From: Neoroseomonas marina
GTDB lineage: Bacteria; Pseudomonadota; Alphaproteobacteria; Acetobacterales; Acetobacteraceae
Reading direction: 5' to 3'
NCBI RefSeq assembly: GCF_012927745.1
Contig: NZ_JABBKX010000001.1
Coordinates: 62,001 to 126,000, forward strand
DNA: 64,000 nt
In this document: piece by piece, positions 27,361 to 34,635 of the stretch
Position numbering within the stretch: position 1 is the stretch's first letter
How the letters are laid out: every line of letters starts with the position of its first letter
The notes under the pieces: generated by a model
What the model was told of the DNA's origin: nothing
What the model saw: only the letters and a program-made list of their open reading frames with translations
Database searches by the model: none
Translations under genes and position numbers: made by a program

Positions 27361-27642
27361 TCTCACGGGATGCTAACGGGAATGGCGATTGCGACCAAAT
27401 CCGTGCCGCCGCGCCGCCGCGGTTATCGTTTCGGGCCGCGAAGGGTAGCGCCTCTTCGCTGCGCAGCGCGGGGGATCCGTCCCGGATGTGCCTCACCGGT
27501 TATGTTCTCCCCACGAATTAATCCTGTGGTTGTGTCCGACTCCGTTAATTTCGCGTTATAGACGTTATTGCCGCATGAAACCAGCGTTCGTCTAGGTCAT
27601 GTTGCTGGTCTTTAACTACGTCGCTGGAAAGAACTCTGACCG

Positions 27643-27700
27643 TTTTCCTATATCAATATCTTACTAGGAAAAAAAAATACATCAAGTAGGAATGTTTCCT
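27643..27700. promoter_or_regulatory. phased TAGGAA motif cluster, candidate operator
   Basis: Four copies of a TAGGAA-like motif lie in 58 bases: TTTTCCTA at 27643-27650 (inverted), TAGGAAAA at 27665-27672, TAGGAA at 27687-27692 and TTTCCT at 27695-27700 (inverted). The first two are an 8-base inverted repeat with centres 22 bases apart; the second and third direct copies start 22 bases apart. Twenty-two bases is two helical turns, the phasing expected for a dimeric regulator. SARP-type proteins bind directly repeated short motifs with whole-turn spacing, so the divergent BTAD regulator is the natural candidate. Binding has not been shown. Confidence 0.45.
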
Positions 27701-27725
27701 TGTCATCCGCAATCTCCTGGTTCAC

Positions 27726-27760
27726 GGTTGGGCCACTGAGTTCAACCCTGAGACCTAACC
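27726..27760 (+). promoter_or_regulatory. leader with alternative hairpins before the repeat-protein gene
   Basis: The leader just upstream of the repeat gene can pair in two exclusive ways. GGTTG (27726-27730) complements CAACC (27743-27747), and the longer GGTTGGG (27726-27732) complements CCTAACC (27754-27760) with one G-U pair. The second pairing ends one base before the AGGAG ribosome site (27762-27766). Such alternation could control translation, but short stems arise by chance and no energy calculation was made. Confidence 0.25.
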
Positions 27761-27775
27761 CAGGAGCCGGATTAC

Positions 27776-28810
27776 ATGCCCAAGACCCTCGCCTCCGTCG
27801 CCGACAAGGGTATCGTGCGCCTGGGTGCCGGCTGCCGCACCCCCAAGGCCTCTGTCGCCGATAGCGGCGTGGTGCGCGTCGGCGCCGGCTGCCGCACCCC
27901 CAAGGCCTCCGTCGCGGACAGCCGCGCAGTGCGCGTCGGCGCTGGCTGCCGCACCCCCAAGGCCTCTGTCGCCGACAGCGGCGCGGTGCGCGTCGGCGCC
28001 GGTTGCCGCTCCCCGAAGGCTTCTGTCGCCGACAGCGGCGCGGTGCGCGTCGGCGCTGGCTGCCGCACCCCGAAGGCCTCTGTCGCCGACAGCGGCGCGG
28101 TGCGCGTCGGCGCCGGCTGCCGCACCCCGAAGGCCTCTGTCGCCGATAGTGGTGCGGTGCGCGTCGGCGCTGGCTGCCGTACCCCGAAGGCCTCCGTCGC
28201 CGACAGCGGCGCGGTCCGCGTCGGCGCTGGTTGCCGCACCCCGAAGGCGTCTGTCGCCGATAGCGGTGCGGTGCGCGTCGGCGCTGGCTGCCGTACCCCG
28301 AAGGCCTCGGTCGCGGATAGCGGCGCGGTGCGTGTCGGCGCTGGCTGCCGCACGCCGAAGGCCTCCGTCGCCGACAGCGGCGCGGTGCGCATCGGCGCTG
28401 GCTGCCGCACCCCCAAGGCCTCTGTCGCCGATAGCGGCGTGGTGCGCGTCGGCGCCGGCTGCCGCACGCCGAAGGCCTCCGTCGCGGACAGCGGCGCGGT
28501 CCGCGTCGGCGCCGGCTGCCGCAGCCCCAAGGCGTCCGTCGCGGACAGCGGCGCGGTCCGCGTCGGCGCCGGCTGCCGCACCCCGAAGGCCTCCGTCGCG
28601 GACAGCGGCGCGGTGCGCGTCGGTGCCGGCTGCCGCACGCCGAAGGCCTCCGTCGCGGACAGCGGCGCGGTGCGCGTCGGCGCTGGTTGCCGCACCCCGA
28701 AGGCTTCTGTCGCCGACAAGGGCACCGTCCGTCTCGGTGCAGGCTGCCGTACGCCGAAGGCCTTCATCATCGACAAGGGCGTCGTCCGGATGGGCGCCGG
28801 CTGCCGCTGA
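27776..28810 (+). CDS. tandem-repeat protein with 18 Cys-containing 19-residue repeats, function unknown
   Basis: I do not recognise this 344-residue protein. It consists of 18 repeats of consensus TPKASVADSGAVRVGAGCR, 19 residues each; the first is two residues longer and starts MPKTLASVADKGIVRLG, and the last two units diverge (KGTVRLG, then AFIIDKGVVRMG). Every unit has one Cys in GAGCR, so Cys recur every 19 residues, and each is strongly basic. No signal peptide or membrane segment is seen. AGGAG lies 9 bases before the ATG. It follows an AT-rich region with phased motifs, and precedes a DUF6065-like gene. It could be a multi-core peptide precursor or a repeat-solenoid protein; neither is shown. 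Confidence 0.8.
   Translation: MPKTLASVADKGIVRLGAGCRTPKASVADSGVVRVGAGCRTPKASVADSRAVRVGAGCRTPKASVADSGAVRVGAGCRSPKASVADSGAVRVGAGCRTPKASVADSGAVRVGAGCRTPKASVADSGAVRVGAGCRTPKASVADSGAVRVGAGCRTPKASVADSGAVRVGAGCRTPKASVADSGAVRVGAGCRTPKASVADSGAVRIGAGCRTPKASVADSGVVRVGAGCRTPKASVADSGAVRVGAGCRSPKASVADSGAVRVGAGCRTPKASVADSGAVRVGAGCRTPKASVADSGAVRVGAGCRTPKASVADKGTVRLGAGCRTPKAFIIDKGVVRMGAGCR
27839..28807 (+). repeat. 17 tandem 57-bp coding repeats
   Basis: From 27839 to 28807 there are 17 head-to-tail units of exactly 57 bases, each encoding 19 residues, with an 18th, 63-base unit at 27776-27838. Units differ mainly at third codon positions (GCC/GCG, GAC/GAT, GGC/GGT), so protein sequence is conserved more than DNA. 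Units 2 (27839-27895) and 12 (28409-28465) are identical, which suggests duplication or gene conversion. There are no unique spacers, so this is not a CRISPR array. Confidence 0.95.
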
Positions 28811-28824
28811 TCCACGGCGCAGGA

Positions 28825-28841
28825 GGCTCCCCCGCGGAGCC
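28825..28841 (+). terminator. weak hairpin between the repeat gene and the DUF6065-like gene
   Basis: GGCTCC (28825-28830) and GGAGCC (28836-28841) form a 6-base stem with a 5-base loop, 14 bases after the repeat-protein stop. It has no U-run. A partial terminator here would let the repeat protein be made in excess over the downstream protein; equally it may be chance in GC-rich DNA. Confidence 0.25.
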
Positions 28842-28881
28842 CCTGCCCCTGTAGGATCCGCGCCGCCTTCAGGACCCGAGA

Positions 28882-29694
28882 ATGACCCAGGACCGTACCC
28901 CCGTCGTTGCCTTCCACCGCCTGATCCCCGGGATCCCGGCGCCGACGCGGGCAGACAGGTCAGGGCTCGGCGGGCTTCCCACCCGCGCCTATCGCTTCTG
29001 CGACGCGGTCACGACGGCCACCGGGTACGGGTGGCACATCACCTCCCCGCTCAATTTCATGCTGATGTGGGACGGGCACGAAGTGCTCTGGACCTGCGAC
29101 GAGCTCGAGAACGAGTGGATGCCCCTCGGCCTCGGCGCGGTGCAGTACCCCCATTTCCGCGCTCGCTTCGACGAGGAAGTGCCCGAGGACATTCGCGGCT
29201 ACTCGCCGCCCTTCCTCACCGGCCTGCCCGAGGCCGGCGTGGTGCAGATGTGGACCGGCCTGTTCGTCCGGACCGCGCCAGGCTGGTCGGTGCTGACACG
29301 GTCGCCGGTGAACCTGCCGCGCCCCGCCGCCTATGAGCAGTTCGAAGGCATCGTCGAATTCGACAAGTGGTTCGGGCCGCTCTTCACCAACATCCGCATC
29401 ACCCGCACCGACACGCCGATCGAGATCAATCAGCTGCGGCCGATCCTGCAGGTGATCCCGATTCCGCAATTCGCCTATGCGGATCCGATCCTGAATTCCG
29501 CCACCGTCTCCGACGCCTTCACGCAGTGGGGCGATGCGGAATGGGACGCCTATCGCGAAAGCGTGGTGATCCCGGCGAGCGCCGAGGAACACCAGGCCGG
29601 CCGCTACGCCGCCGATGTGCGTCGCGCCCGGCGCAATGCCGGCTGTCCCTTCGCCGCCATGGCAGCGGCCCGCGAGGCGAACGAGACGGGCTGA
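28882..29694 (+). CDS. DUF6065-like protein
   Basis: This 270-residue protein appears to match the DUF6065 family, whose reaction is unknown to me. The order of blocks fits: an N-terminal region with GWHITSPLNFMLMWDG, then WTGLFVRTAPGWSVLTRSPVNLP, EGIVEFDKWFGPLFTNIRITR and EINQLRPILQVIPIPQ. It is rich in aromatic residues and has no signal peptide or membrane helix. It lies 71 bases after the repeat-protein gene and on the same strand, separated by a weak hairpin, so co-expression is plausible. The ribosome site is poor (AGGACCCGAG). Family assignment is from pattern memory, hence moderate confidence. Confidence 0.6.
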   Translation: MTQDRTPVVAFHRLIPGIPAPTRADRSGLGGLPTRAYRFCDAVTTATGYGWHITSPLNFMLMWDGHEVLWTCDELENEWMPLGLGAVQYPHFRARFDEEVPEDIRGYSPPFLTGLPEAGVVQMWTGLFVRTAPGWSVLTRSPVNLPRPAAYEQFEGIVEFDKWFGPLFTNIRITRTDTPIEINQLRPILQVIPIPQFAYADPILNSATVSDAFTQWGDAEWDAYRESVVIPASAEEHQAGRYAADVRRARRNAGCPFAAMAAAREANETG

Positions 29695-29761
29695 GGTCCC
29701 CTTCCTGGACTTCGCCGCGCAAGGGCGCATCATCCCGGCCGACACCGAGGAGGATCGCCCC

Positions 29762-30574
29762 ATGAATGATGCACCACCCATCGCGGAATCACGCCCGCTC
29801 GACGGCAAGGCCGTCGCCGATCTCGGGCGCCAGCTGACCGAGCTGCTGCGCCTGCGCACCCTGCCGATCGGCATGAAGCTGTTCGAAAGCGATGAGGAGA
29901 TGGCGAAGGTCCCGGGCCTTCGCCGCCCGGCCGCGGGCCGGAAGTTCTCGACCTGCCAGCTCGTCACCCAGGCGCGCATCGCCGGATTCACGCTCGGCAT
30001 CACGCATGACAACGTGCCGGGCTTCTCGAACTGCGGCGGCGTCATCGGGCTGAACGAGCCCTCGGAACTCTACCTCTCGGGCCGCAAGTTCGAAGGCGTG
30101 TGGTTCGAGAATCGCGAGGCGGCGAAGAAACACCAGGCCGAGATGCCGCGCGTCCCGCCGCGCTATGCCGGCGTGGTCGTGTCCCCGCTGCGCAGCGCGC
30201 GGCTCGATCCGCCCGACATCTGCCTGTTCTATGCGAACCCGGCGCAGATGATCCTCTTCGTCAACGGGCTGCAGTGGAAGAACTACAAGCGCTTCGAATT
30301 CTCCATCACCGGGGAGAGCGCCTGCGCCGATTCCTGGGGCCGCGCGCTGCGCGACCGCGCGCCGTCGCTCTCGATCCCCTGCTACGCCGAACGCCGCTAC
30401 GGCGGCGTCGCGGATGACGAGATGCTCATGGCGCTGCCGCCGGGCGACCTCGCCATCGCTGTCGAGGGGCTGCTCGGCCTGTCGAAGGCCGGGCTGCGCT
30501 ATCCGATCATGCCCTATGGCCCGCAGGCGGATCCGGCGGAAGGGATGGCGAAGTCCTACGCGGACAAGTCCTGA
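29762..30574 (+). CDS. DUF169 domain protein
   Basis: This 270-residue protein belongs to the DUF169 family of uncharacterised cytoplasmic proteins. It shows the family's Cys-bearing KFSTCQLVTQAR block, the later SNCGGVIGL motif, and CLFYANPAQMILFVNGLQW, with further conserved ITGESACADSWG and SIPCYAERRYGG. The repeated conserved Cys suggest a metal or cofactor site. GAGGAGGAT precedes the ATG at 29762. It is 67 bases downstream of the DUF6065-like gene and could be in the same transcript. A strong hairpin follows the stop. Confidence 0.85.
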   Translation: MNDAPPIAESRPLDGKAVADLGRQLTELLRLRTLPIGMKLFESDEEMAKVPGLRRPAAGRKFSTCQLVTQARIAGFTLGITHDNVPGFSNCGGVIGLNEPSELYLSGRKFEGVWFENREAAKKHQAEMPRVPPRYAGVVVSPLRSARLDPPDICLFYANPAQMILFVNGLQWKNYKRFEFSITGESACADSWGRALRDRAPSLSIPCYAERRYGGVADDEMLMALPPGDLAIAVEGLLGLSKAGLRYPIMPYGPQADPAEGMAKSYADKS

Positions 30575-30581
30575 CGGAATC

Positions 30582-30604
30582 CTGGAGGGGCGTCGCCCCT
30601 CCAG
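30582..30604. terminator. bidirectional terminator-like hairpin
   Basis: CTGGAGGGGC (30582-30591) and GCCCCTCCAG (30595-30604) make a perfect 10-base stem with a 3-base loop between two convergent genes (DUF169 and the SDR). It resembles the hairpin at 57711-57731. Position and symmetry fit a bidirectional terminator; there is no U-run. Confidence 0.55.
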
Positions 30605-30631
30605 ACCGCTCCTCGCGCGAGGATCGATTCG

Positions 30632-31336
30632 TCAGACCGAACGGGTGATGCCGCCGTCGACGCGGATGTTCTGGCCCGTGATGTAGCCGCCGCCCGGCGA
30701 GGACAGGAAGGCCACCGTCGCGGCAACCTCCTCGACATGGCCGTACCGGCCCATCGGAATCGCCGGCAGGCGTTCCTGCCGCACCGGCAGGCTGTCGATG
30801 AAGCCGGGCAACACGTTGTTCATCCGGACGTTGTCCGCGGCGTACTTGTCCGCGAACAGCTTCGCATAGGCCGCGAGCCCTGCCCGGAACACGCCCGAGG
30901 TCGGGAAGGCCGGATCCGGCTCGAAAGCCGCGAAGGTCGAGATGTTGATGATGGCGCCTCCCTTCTGCGCCACCATCACCGGCGCGACGAGCCGCGTCGG
31001 CCGGATCACGTTCATCAGGTACACGTCGAGGCCGCGGTGCCAATCCTCGTCCGTCAGGTCGAGTACCGGACCGCGCGGCCCGTGCCCCGCGCTGTTCACC
31101 AGCACGTCGATCCGGCCCCAGCGGGCCGTCGCCGCATCGACCAGTCGCTGCAGGTCGTCGTTGGACTGGTTCGATCCCGTCACGCCGAGTCCGCCCAGCT
31201 CGGCCGCCAACGCCTCCCCCTTCCCGGAGGAGGAGAGGATGCCGACCGCGAATCCATCCGCCGCGAGCCGCCGCGCGGCGGCAGCGCCCATGCCGCTGCC
31301 GCCGGCCGTGACGAGTGCGACCTTCACCTCCGCCAC
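30632..31336 (-). CDS. short-chain dehydrogenase/reductase family protein with atypical active site
   Basis: This 234-residue protein has the SDR cofactor motif TAGGSGMG (residues 10-17), the NSAG block (81-84) and the C-terminal PGFI and GGGYITGQNIRVDGG. The classical YxxxK motif is absent: the aligned stretch TSGVFRAGL has Ser147 and Arg151 in place of the Tyr and Lys. It may therefore use a variant mechanism, or bind rather than reduce. The start is a GTG at 31336 with a GGGGGAT site, four bases after the M20 amidohydrolase stop, so the two are likely cotranscribed. Confidence 0.83.
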   Translation of the reverse strand: MAEVKVALVTAGGSGMGAAAARRLAADGFAVGILSSSGKGEALAAELGGLGVTGSNQSNDDLQRLVDAATARWGRIDVLVNSAGHGPRGPVLDLTDEDWHRGLDVYLMNVIRPTRLVAPVMVAQKGGAIINISTFAAFEPDPAFPTSGVFRAGLAAYAKLFADKYAADNVRMNNVLPGFIDSLPVRQERLPAIPMGRYGHVEEVAATVAFLSSPGGGYITGQNIRVDGGITRSV

Positions 31337-31340
31337 CGGA

Positions 31341-32762
31341 TCAATCCCCCGACATCTTGATCGGCGGATTCACGTCGGGCGGCAGCGGGCAGACATAGGG
31401 GTGCGCATCCGTGCGCGCCTTGTGGTCGGCCTTGGCCGCTTCCAGCAGCTCGGGCTTCACGATGGCGTCGACCGCGGTCCCGGCCATGATCTTCGCGACA
31501 TGCACCAGGCCCTTGTGGGCGATGCCGGACTTGCCCTGCGCCGTCAGCTGCCAGGAATGGCCCGGCGTGCCGATGGCATAGGTCGCCCCGCGCGCCTGGA
31601 CCGTCGGCACCGCCCAGGACACGTCGCCGACATCGGTCGAACCGACCCCGCCGCTGCCATGCGCATCCAGCGGGACGATGATGTCGCACAGCGCCTTGTC
31701 GCGCTCGACCTTCAGGCCGTGGCGGCGGAAGGCGGCCGCGATGTCCTCGTCCGACAGCGTCTTCTGGATCTCGCGCGCGAAGGCGCGGTCATCCTCGTCG
31801 AACTGCGGCGGACCGAGGCGCTGCATGTTCTCGTGCATCGCCTGCTCGAGCGGCGTGTTGGCAAGCAGGTTCGACACCGCGCTGACCACCTTGGTGCTGA
31901 CCGTCGTCTCGGTCATCAGCGCCGCGCCGTCGGCGATCTTGCGCACGCGCGCGACGAGCTGGTTCAGCCCCACCAGGTCCTTGGCACGGATCAGGTAGCG
32001 CACCTTCGCGGTGCCCTGCACCACGTTCGGCGCGATGCCGCCGGCGTCGAGATAGGCATAGTGGATGCGCGCGTCCGAGGGCATGTGCTCGCGCATGTAG
32101 TTCACGCCGACATTCATCAGCTCGACCGCGTCGAGCGCCGAGCGCCCGAGCTCCGGCGCCGCCGCGGCGTGCGAGGCACGGCCGGTGAAGGAGAAGTCGA
32201 TGCGCGTATTCGCGAGCGAGACCGCCTCGTTCACCCCGGTGAAGGCGGCCGGGTGCCAGCAGATCGCCATATCCACGTCGTCGAAGGCGCCCGAACGCAC
32301 CATGAAGCCCTTGGCGGCGCCGCCTTCCTCGGCCGGGCAGCCGTAGTAGCGCACGCGCGCCTTGATGCCGTTCTTCTCGATCCAGTCCTTCACGGCCGAG
32401 GCTGCGAGCAGCGAGGCCGCGCCGAGCAGGTTGTGCCCGCAGCCATGGCCCGACCCGTCGCCCGGCAGGGGCTTGTGCTCGGCGACGCCCGCTTCCTGCG
32501 ACAGGCCCGGCAGCGCATCGTATTCGCCGAGGATGGCGATCACCGGGCCGCCCTCCCCCGCCTCGCCCATCACGGCGGTCGGGATGCCGGCGACGTCCTT
32601 GGTCACGCGGAATCCATGCTGCTCGAGCATCGCGGTGTGCTCGGCGCAGGACCGGACCTCGGCATAGCAGAGCTCGGGCATGCCCCAGACTCGATCGGCG
32701 AGCCCGATCGCATCCTCGGCCTTGGCGTCGACGTAGCGCCAGATCTCTTCGGTGTTCTGCAT
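31341..32762 (-). CDS. M20 amidohydrolase, AbgB-like
   Basis: This 473-residue metallohydrolase resembles the aminobenzoyl-glutamate utilisation protein AbgB of peptidase family M20. Metal and catalytic blocks are visible: GEYDALPGLSQEAG, GSGHGCGHNLLG, GCPAEEGGAAKGFM and the later GSTDVGDVSW. AbgB-type enzymes hydrolyse p-aminobenzoyl-glutamate or similar amides and are cytoplasmic. The start at 32762 gives MQNTEEIWRYVDAK, the usual N-terminus. It precedes the SDR gene by four bases. Confidence 0.87.
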   Translation of the reverse strand: MQNTEEIWRYVDAKAEDAIGLADRVWGMPELCYAEVRSCAEHTAMLEQHGFRVTKDVAGIPTAVMGEAGEGGPVIAILGEYDALPGLSQEAGVAEHKPLPGDGSGHGCGHNLLGAASLLAASAVKDWIEKNGIKARVRYYGCPAEEGGAAKGFMVRSGAFDDVDMAICWHPAAFTGVNEAVSLANTRIDFSFTGRASHAAAAPELGRSALDAVELMNVGVNYMREHMPSDARIHYAYLDAGGIAPNVVQGTAKVRYLIRAKDLVGLNQLVARVRKIADGAALMTETTVSTKVVSAVSNLLANTPLEQAMHENMQRLGPPQFDEDDRAFAREIQKTLSDEDIAAAFRRHGLKVERDKALCDIIVPLDAHGSGGVGSTDVGDVSWAVPTVQARGATYAIGTPGHSWQLTAQGKSGIAHKGLVHVAKIMAGTAVDAIVKPELLEAAKADHKARTDAHPYVCPLPPDVNPPIKMSGD

Positions 32763-32887
32763 GACGGGGTCCTTCGCGGGCGAATGAAGGCGCGCACTCT
32801 CGCGCCGCGCGGCGCACGCGTCCAGCACCCGCCCCTGGACGCCGCCCGCGCCGCGCCGCAGCATCACCGGCCCAGGAGGAGTCCGCC

Positions 32888-33427
32888 ATGCCCCGCGTGA
32901 CGCCCGTCCGCCCCGACGACCTCCCGGCCGAGCTCGGTGCCGTCTGGCAGCGCTACGTGACCACCTACGGCCCCTTCGAGGGGCAGCTGGAGGTCTTCGC
33001 CCATGTGCCGGCGGCGCTGCGCCACCTGATGCCGATGCTGATGGAACTGCGCGCCGCCGGAACGCTCCCGCGCCGCTGCCTGGAACTGGCGATCGTCGTG
33101 GTGTCGAAGCTGAACGCCTGCGACTATTGCATCGGCCATCACCAGCCCTTCCTGGCGGTGGAGGGCATCCCGCCCGCGGTCGTGGAAGGCCTGCCGGAAG
33201 GCCGCGACCACCCGTCGCTGACCGATCGCGACCGCGCGGTGATCGCCTATTCCGTCGCGGCCTGGGACAACAGCCACCGCGTGCCCGAACGCCTGTTCCA
33301 GGCGCTCCGCGAGCATTTCACCGAAGCGCAGATCGTCGAACTGACGCTGCGCATCACGCTGACCGGCTTCTTCAACCGCTTCTCCTCGGCCCTCGGCATC
33401 GAGGAGGAAGCCAGGACGGAGGCCTGA
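32888..33427 (+). CDS. carboxymuconolactone decarboxylase (CMD/AhpD) family protein
   Basis: This 179-residue protein belongs to the CMD/AhpD family. It contains the redox CxxC as CDYCIGHH with Cys78, Cys81 and a following His pair, the AhpD-like active site. Many such proteins are peroxidase-related or of unknown function rather than true decarboxylases. AGGAGG lies just before the ATG, and it diverges from the M20/SDR operon. Its stop codon abuts the stop of a convergent small membrane protein. Confidence 0.9.
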   Translation: MPRVTPVRPDDLPAELGAVWQRYVTTYGPFEGQLEVFAHVPAALRHLMPMLMELRAAGTLPRRCLELAIVVVSKLNACDYCIGHHQPFLAVEGIPPAVVEGLPEGRDHPSLTDRDRAVIAYSVAAWDNSHRVPERLFQALREHFTEAQIVELTLRITLTGFFNRFSSALGIEEEARTEA

Positions 33428-33748
33428 TCAGCCGCGGCGACGGGCAGGAACGGCGACCGGGACCGGGCGCAGCGCCGGCGGCAGGCGCATCCGACGGCCA
33501 CCACTGCCCTGGTCCTGACCGTCCTGCAGCATGATCGCCGTGCCGATCTGCACCGAGCCGAAGGTCAGGCCGCTGAAGAACCACAGCATGGCGATCACCG
33601 GCAGGCCGCCATGCTTCAGGATCAGGCCGCCCACCCCGCCCGGGTCGGCCCAGAGCACAGCCACCACGAAGATCGCGGATAGGCCGAAGCCCACCAGCCC
33701 ATGCAAAACCATGAAGCGGACGGCGGGCGGAATACGGCGCAGGCTCAT
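33428..33748 (-). CDS. small two-helix membrane protein, unknown function
   Basis: This 106-residue protein is unfamiliar. It has a short basic N-terminus (MSLRRIPPAVRF), two strongly hydrophobic segments (about residues 12-32 and 46-67), and a Gly/Arg/Pro-rich C-terminus rich in positive charge. Strong AAGGAGG lies 7 bases before the ATG at 33748. It sits 59 bases downstream of the sugar-type permease gene on the same strand and could be part of that operon as an accessory membrane protein. Its coding status rests on the ribosome site and the membrane pattern. Confidence 0.65.
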   Translation of the reverse strand: MSLRRIPPAVRFMVLHGLVGFGLSAIFVVAVLWADPGGVGGLILKHGGLPVIAMLWFFSGLTFGSVQIGTAIMLQDGQDQGSGGRRMRLPPALRPVPVAVPARRRG

Positions 33749-33807
33749 GGGGGCCTCCTTGTCCATTAGACAATAGGCAGATTGAGCCCGCGGGAAAAGG
33801 CCGGCGC

Positions 33808-34635
33808 TCAGGCTCCCTTCACGCCCCCCGCGGTCAATCCGGCGACGATCTGCTTCTGGGCGAGCAGCGTCAGGATCAGCACCGGCGCCGTCACCAGCAG
33901 CGCCGCGGCGGACAGCGGTCCCCAGGAGATCTGCTCGAAGGTCAGCATGTTGTTGACCGCGACCGGCAAGGTGCGCGTCTCCCGCCCCGCCAGCACCATC
34001 GCGAAGACGAAATTGTTCCACGAGAAGATGAAGGCAAGGATGGTCGCGACCGTGATGCCCGGCCGCGCCAGCGGCATCGCCACGTAGCGGAAGGCCTGCC
34101 AGATCGTCGCGCCGTCGACCAGCGCCGCCTCCTCGAGCTCCGCCGGCAATCCCTCGAAGAAGGAGATCATCACCCACACCACGATCGGCACGGTGATGAC
34201 GAGGTGGGTGATGACGATCGGCACCAGCGTCCCGGTCAGCTCGAGCCACTGGAACAGCAGGAACAGCGGGATCAGGTAGGACAGGCCCGGCGTGATGCGC
34301 GCGATCAGGATCAGCGCCGCCGCCCGCATCGCCTTCATCTTCGCGATGCCGTAGCCGGCCGGCACCCCGATCGCGAGTGCGAGGCCCGTCGCCGAGAAGG
34401 ACACCACCACGCTGTTCCAGGCGAACAGCAGGAAGTCGTTGCGCGCGAAGACCTCCCGGTAGTTGTCGAGGGTCGGCGGGTCCGGGACGAAGATCGGCGG
34501 GAAGGCGGTGTTGTCGAGCTCGTTCTTCAGCGACAGCGACAGCATCCACAGGAACACCAGCGCCGCCGGCGAGACCAGCAGCAGCACCGACACGCCGAAG
34601 GCGGCGTTCGACAGGTAACGCTTCAGCTTCCTCAT
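33808..34635 (-). CDS. carbohydrate-type ABC transporter permease (MalG/UgpE type)
   Basis: This 275-residue inner-membrane protein has about six membrane helices and the EAA loop ELEEAALVDGATIWQAFRYVAMPL, characteristic of the MalG/UgpE family. It overlaps the partner permease by four bases (ATGA). Together with the partner and the receptor at 35617-36954 it forms a sugar or polyol-type importer; an ATPase gene is not in the cluster. Confidence 0.93.
   Translation of the reverse strand: MRKLKRYLSNAAFGVSVLLLVSPAALVFLWMLSLSLKNELDNTAFPPIFVPDPPTLDNYREVFARNDFLLFAWNSVVVSFSATGLALAIGVPAGYGIAKMKAMRAAALILIARITPGLSYLIPLFLLFQWLELTGTLVPIVITHLVITVPIVVWVMISFFEGLPAELEEAALVDGATIWQAFRYVAMPLARPGITVATILAFIFSWNNFVFAMVLAGRETRTLPVAVNNMLTFEQISWGPLSAAALLVTAPVLILTLLAQKQIVAGLTAGGVKGA

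Larger units (their letters stand above)
27361..27775. other. AT-rich intergenic region
   Basis: These 415 bases separate the regulator gene from the repeat-protein gene and carry no credible gene. Composition falls sharply at about 27500-27710 (runs such as ATTAATCCTG, a nine-A run, and several TTT/AAA clusters) compared with about 70% GC in the rest of the window. The 5' part from 27361 to 27480 is GC-rich. The region holds the phased TAGGAA motifs and an alternative-pairing leader, described separately. An A+T-rich divergent regulatory region of this kind may reflect either strong regulation or acquired DNA. Confidence 0.8.

Noticed and set aside
27726-27760. Cobalamin riboswitch, suggested by GGCCACTG in the leader of the repeat gene
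   Set aside because: Only a B12-box-like octamer is present; the other conserved helices and junctions are missing and the leader is too short.
27839-28807. CRISPR array
   Set aside because: The 57-base units are contiguous, with no unique spacers, and encode a conserved protein repeat; no cas gene is near.
27772-28917. Long antisense open frame across the repeat gene (and other open frames on the same strand)
   Set aside because: A 57-base repeat whose other frames lack stops keeps every frame open over the whole array. Start site, ribosome site and conserved residues favour only the forward frame at 27776.
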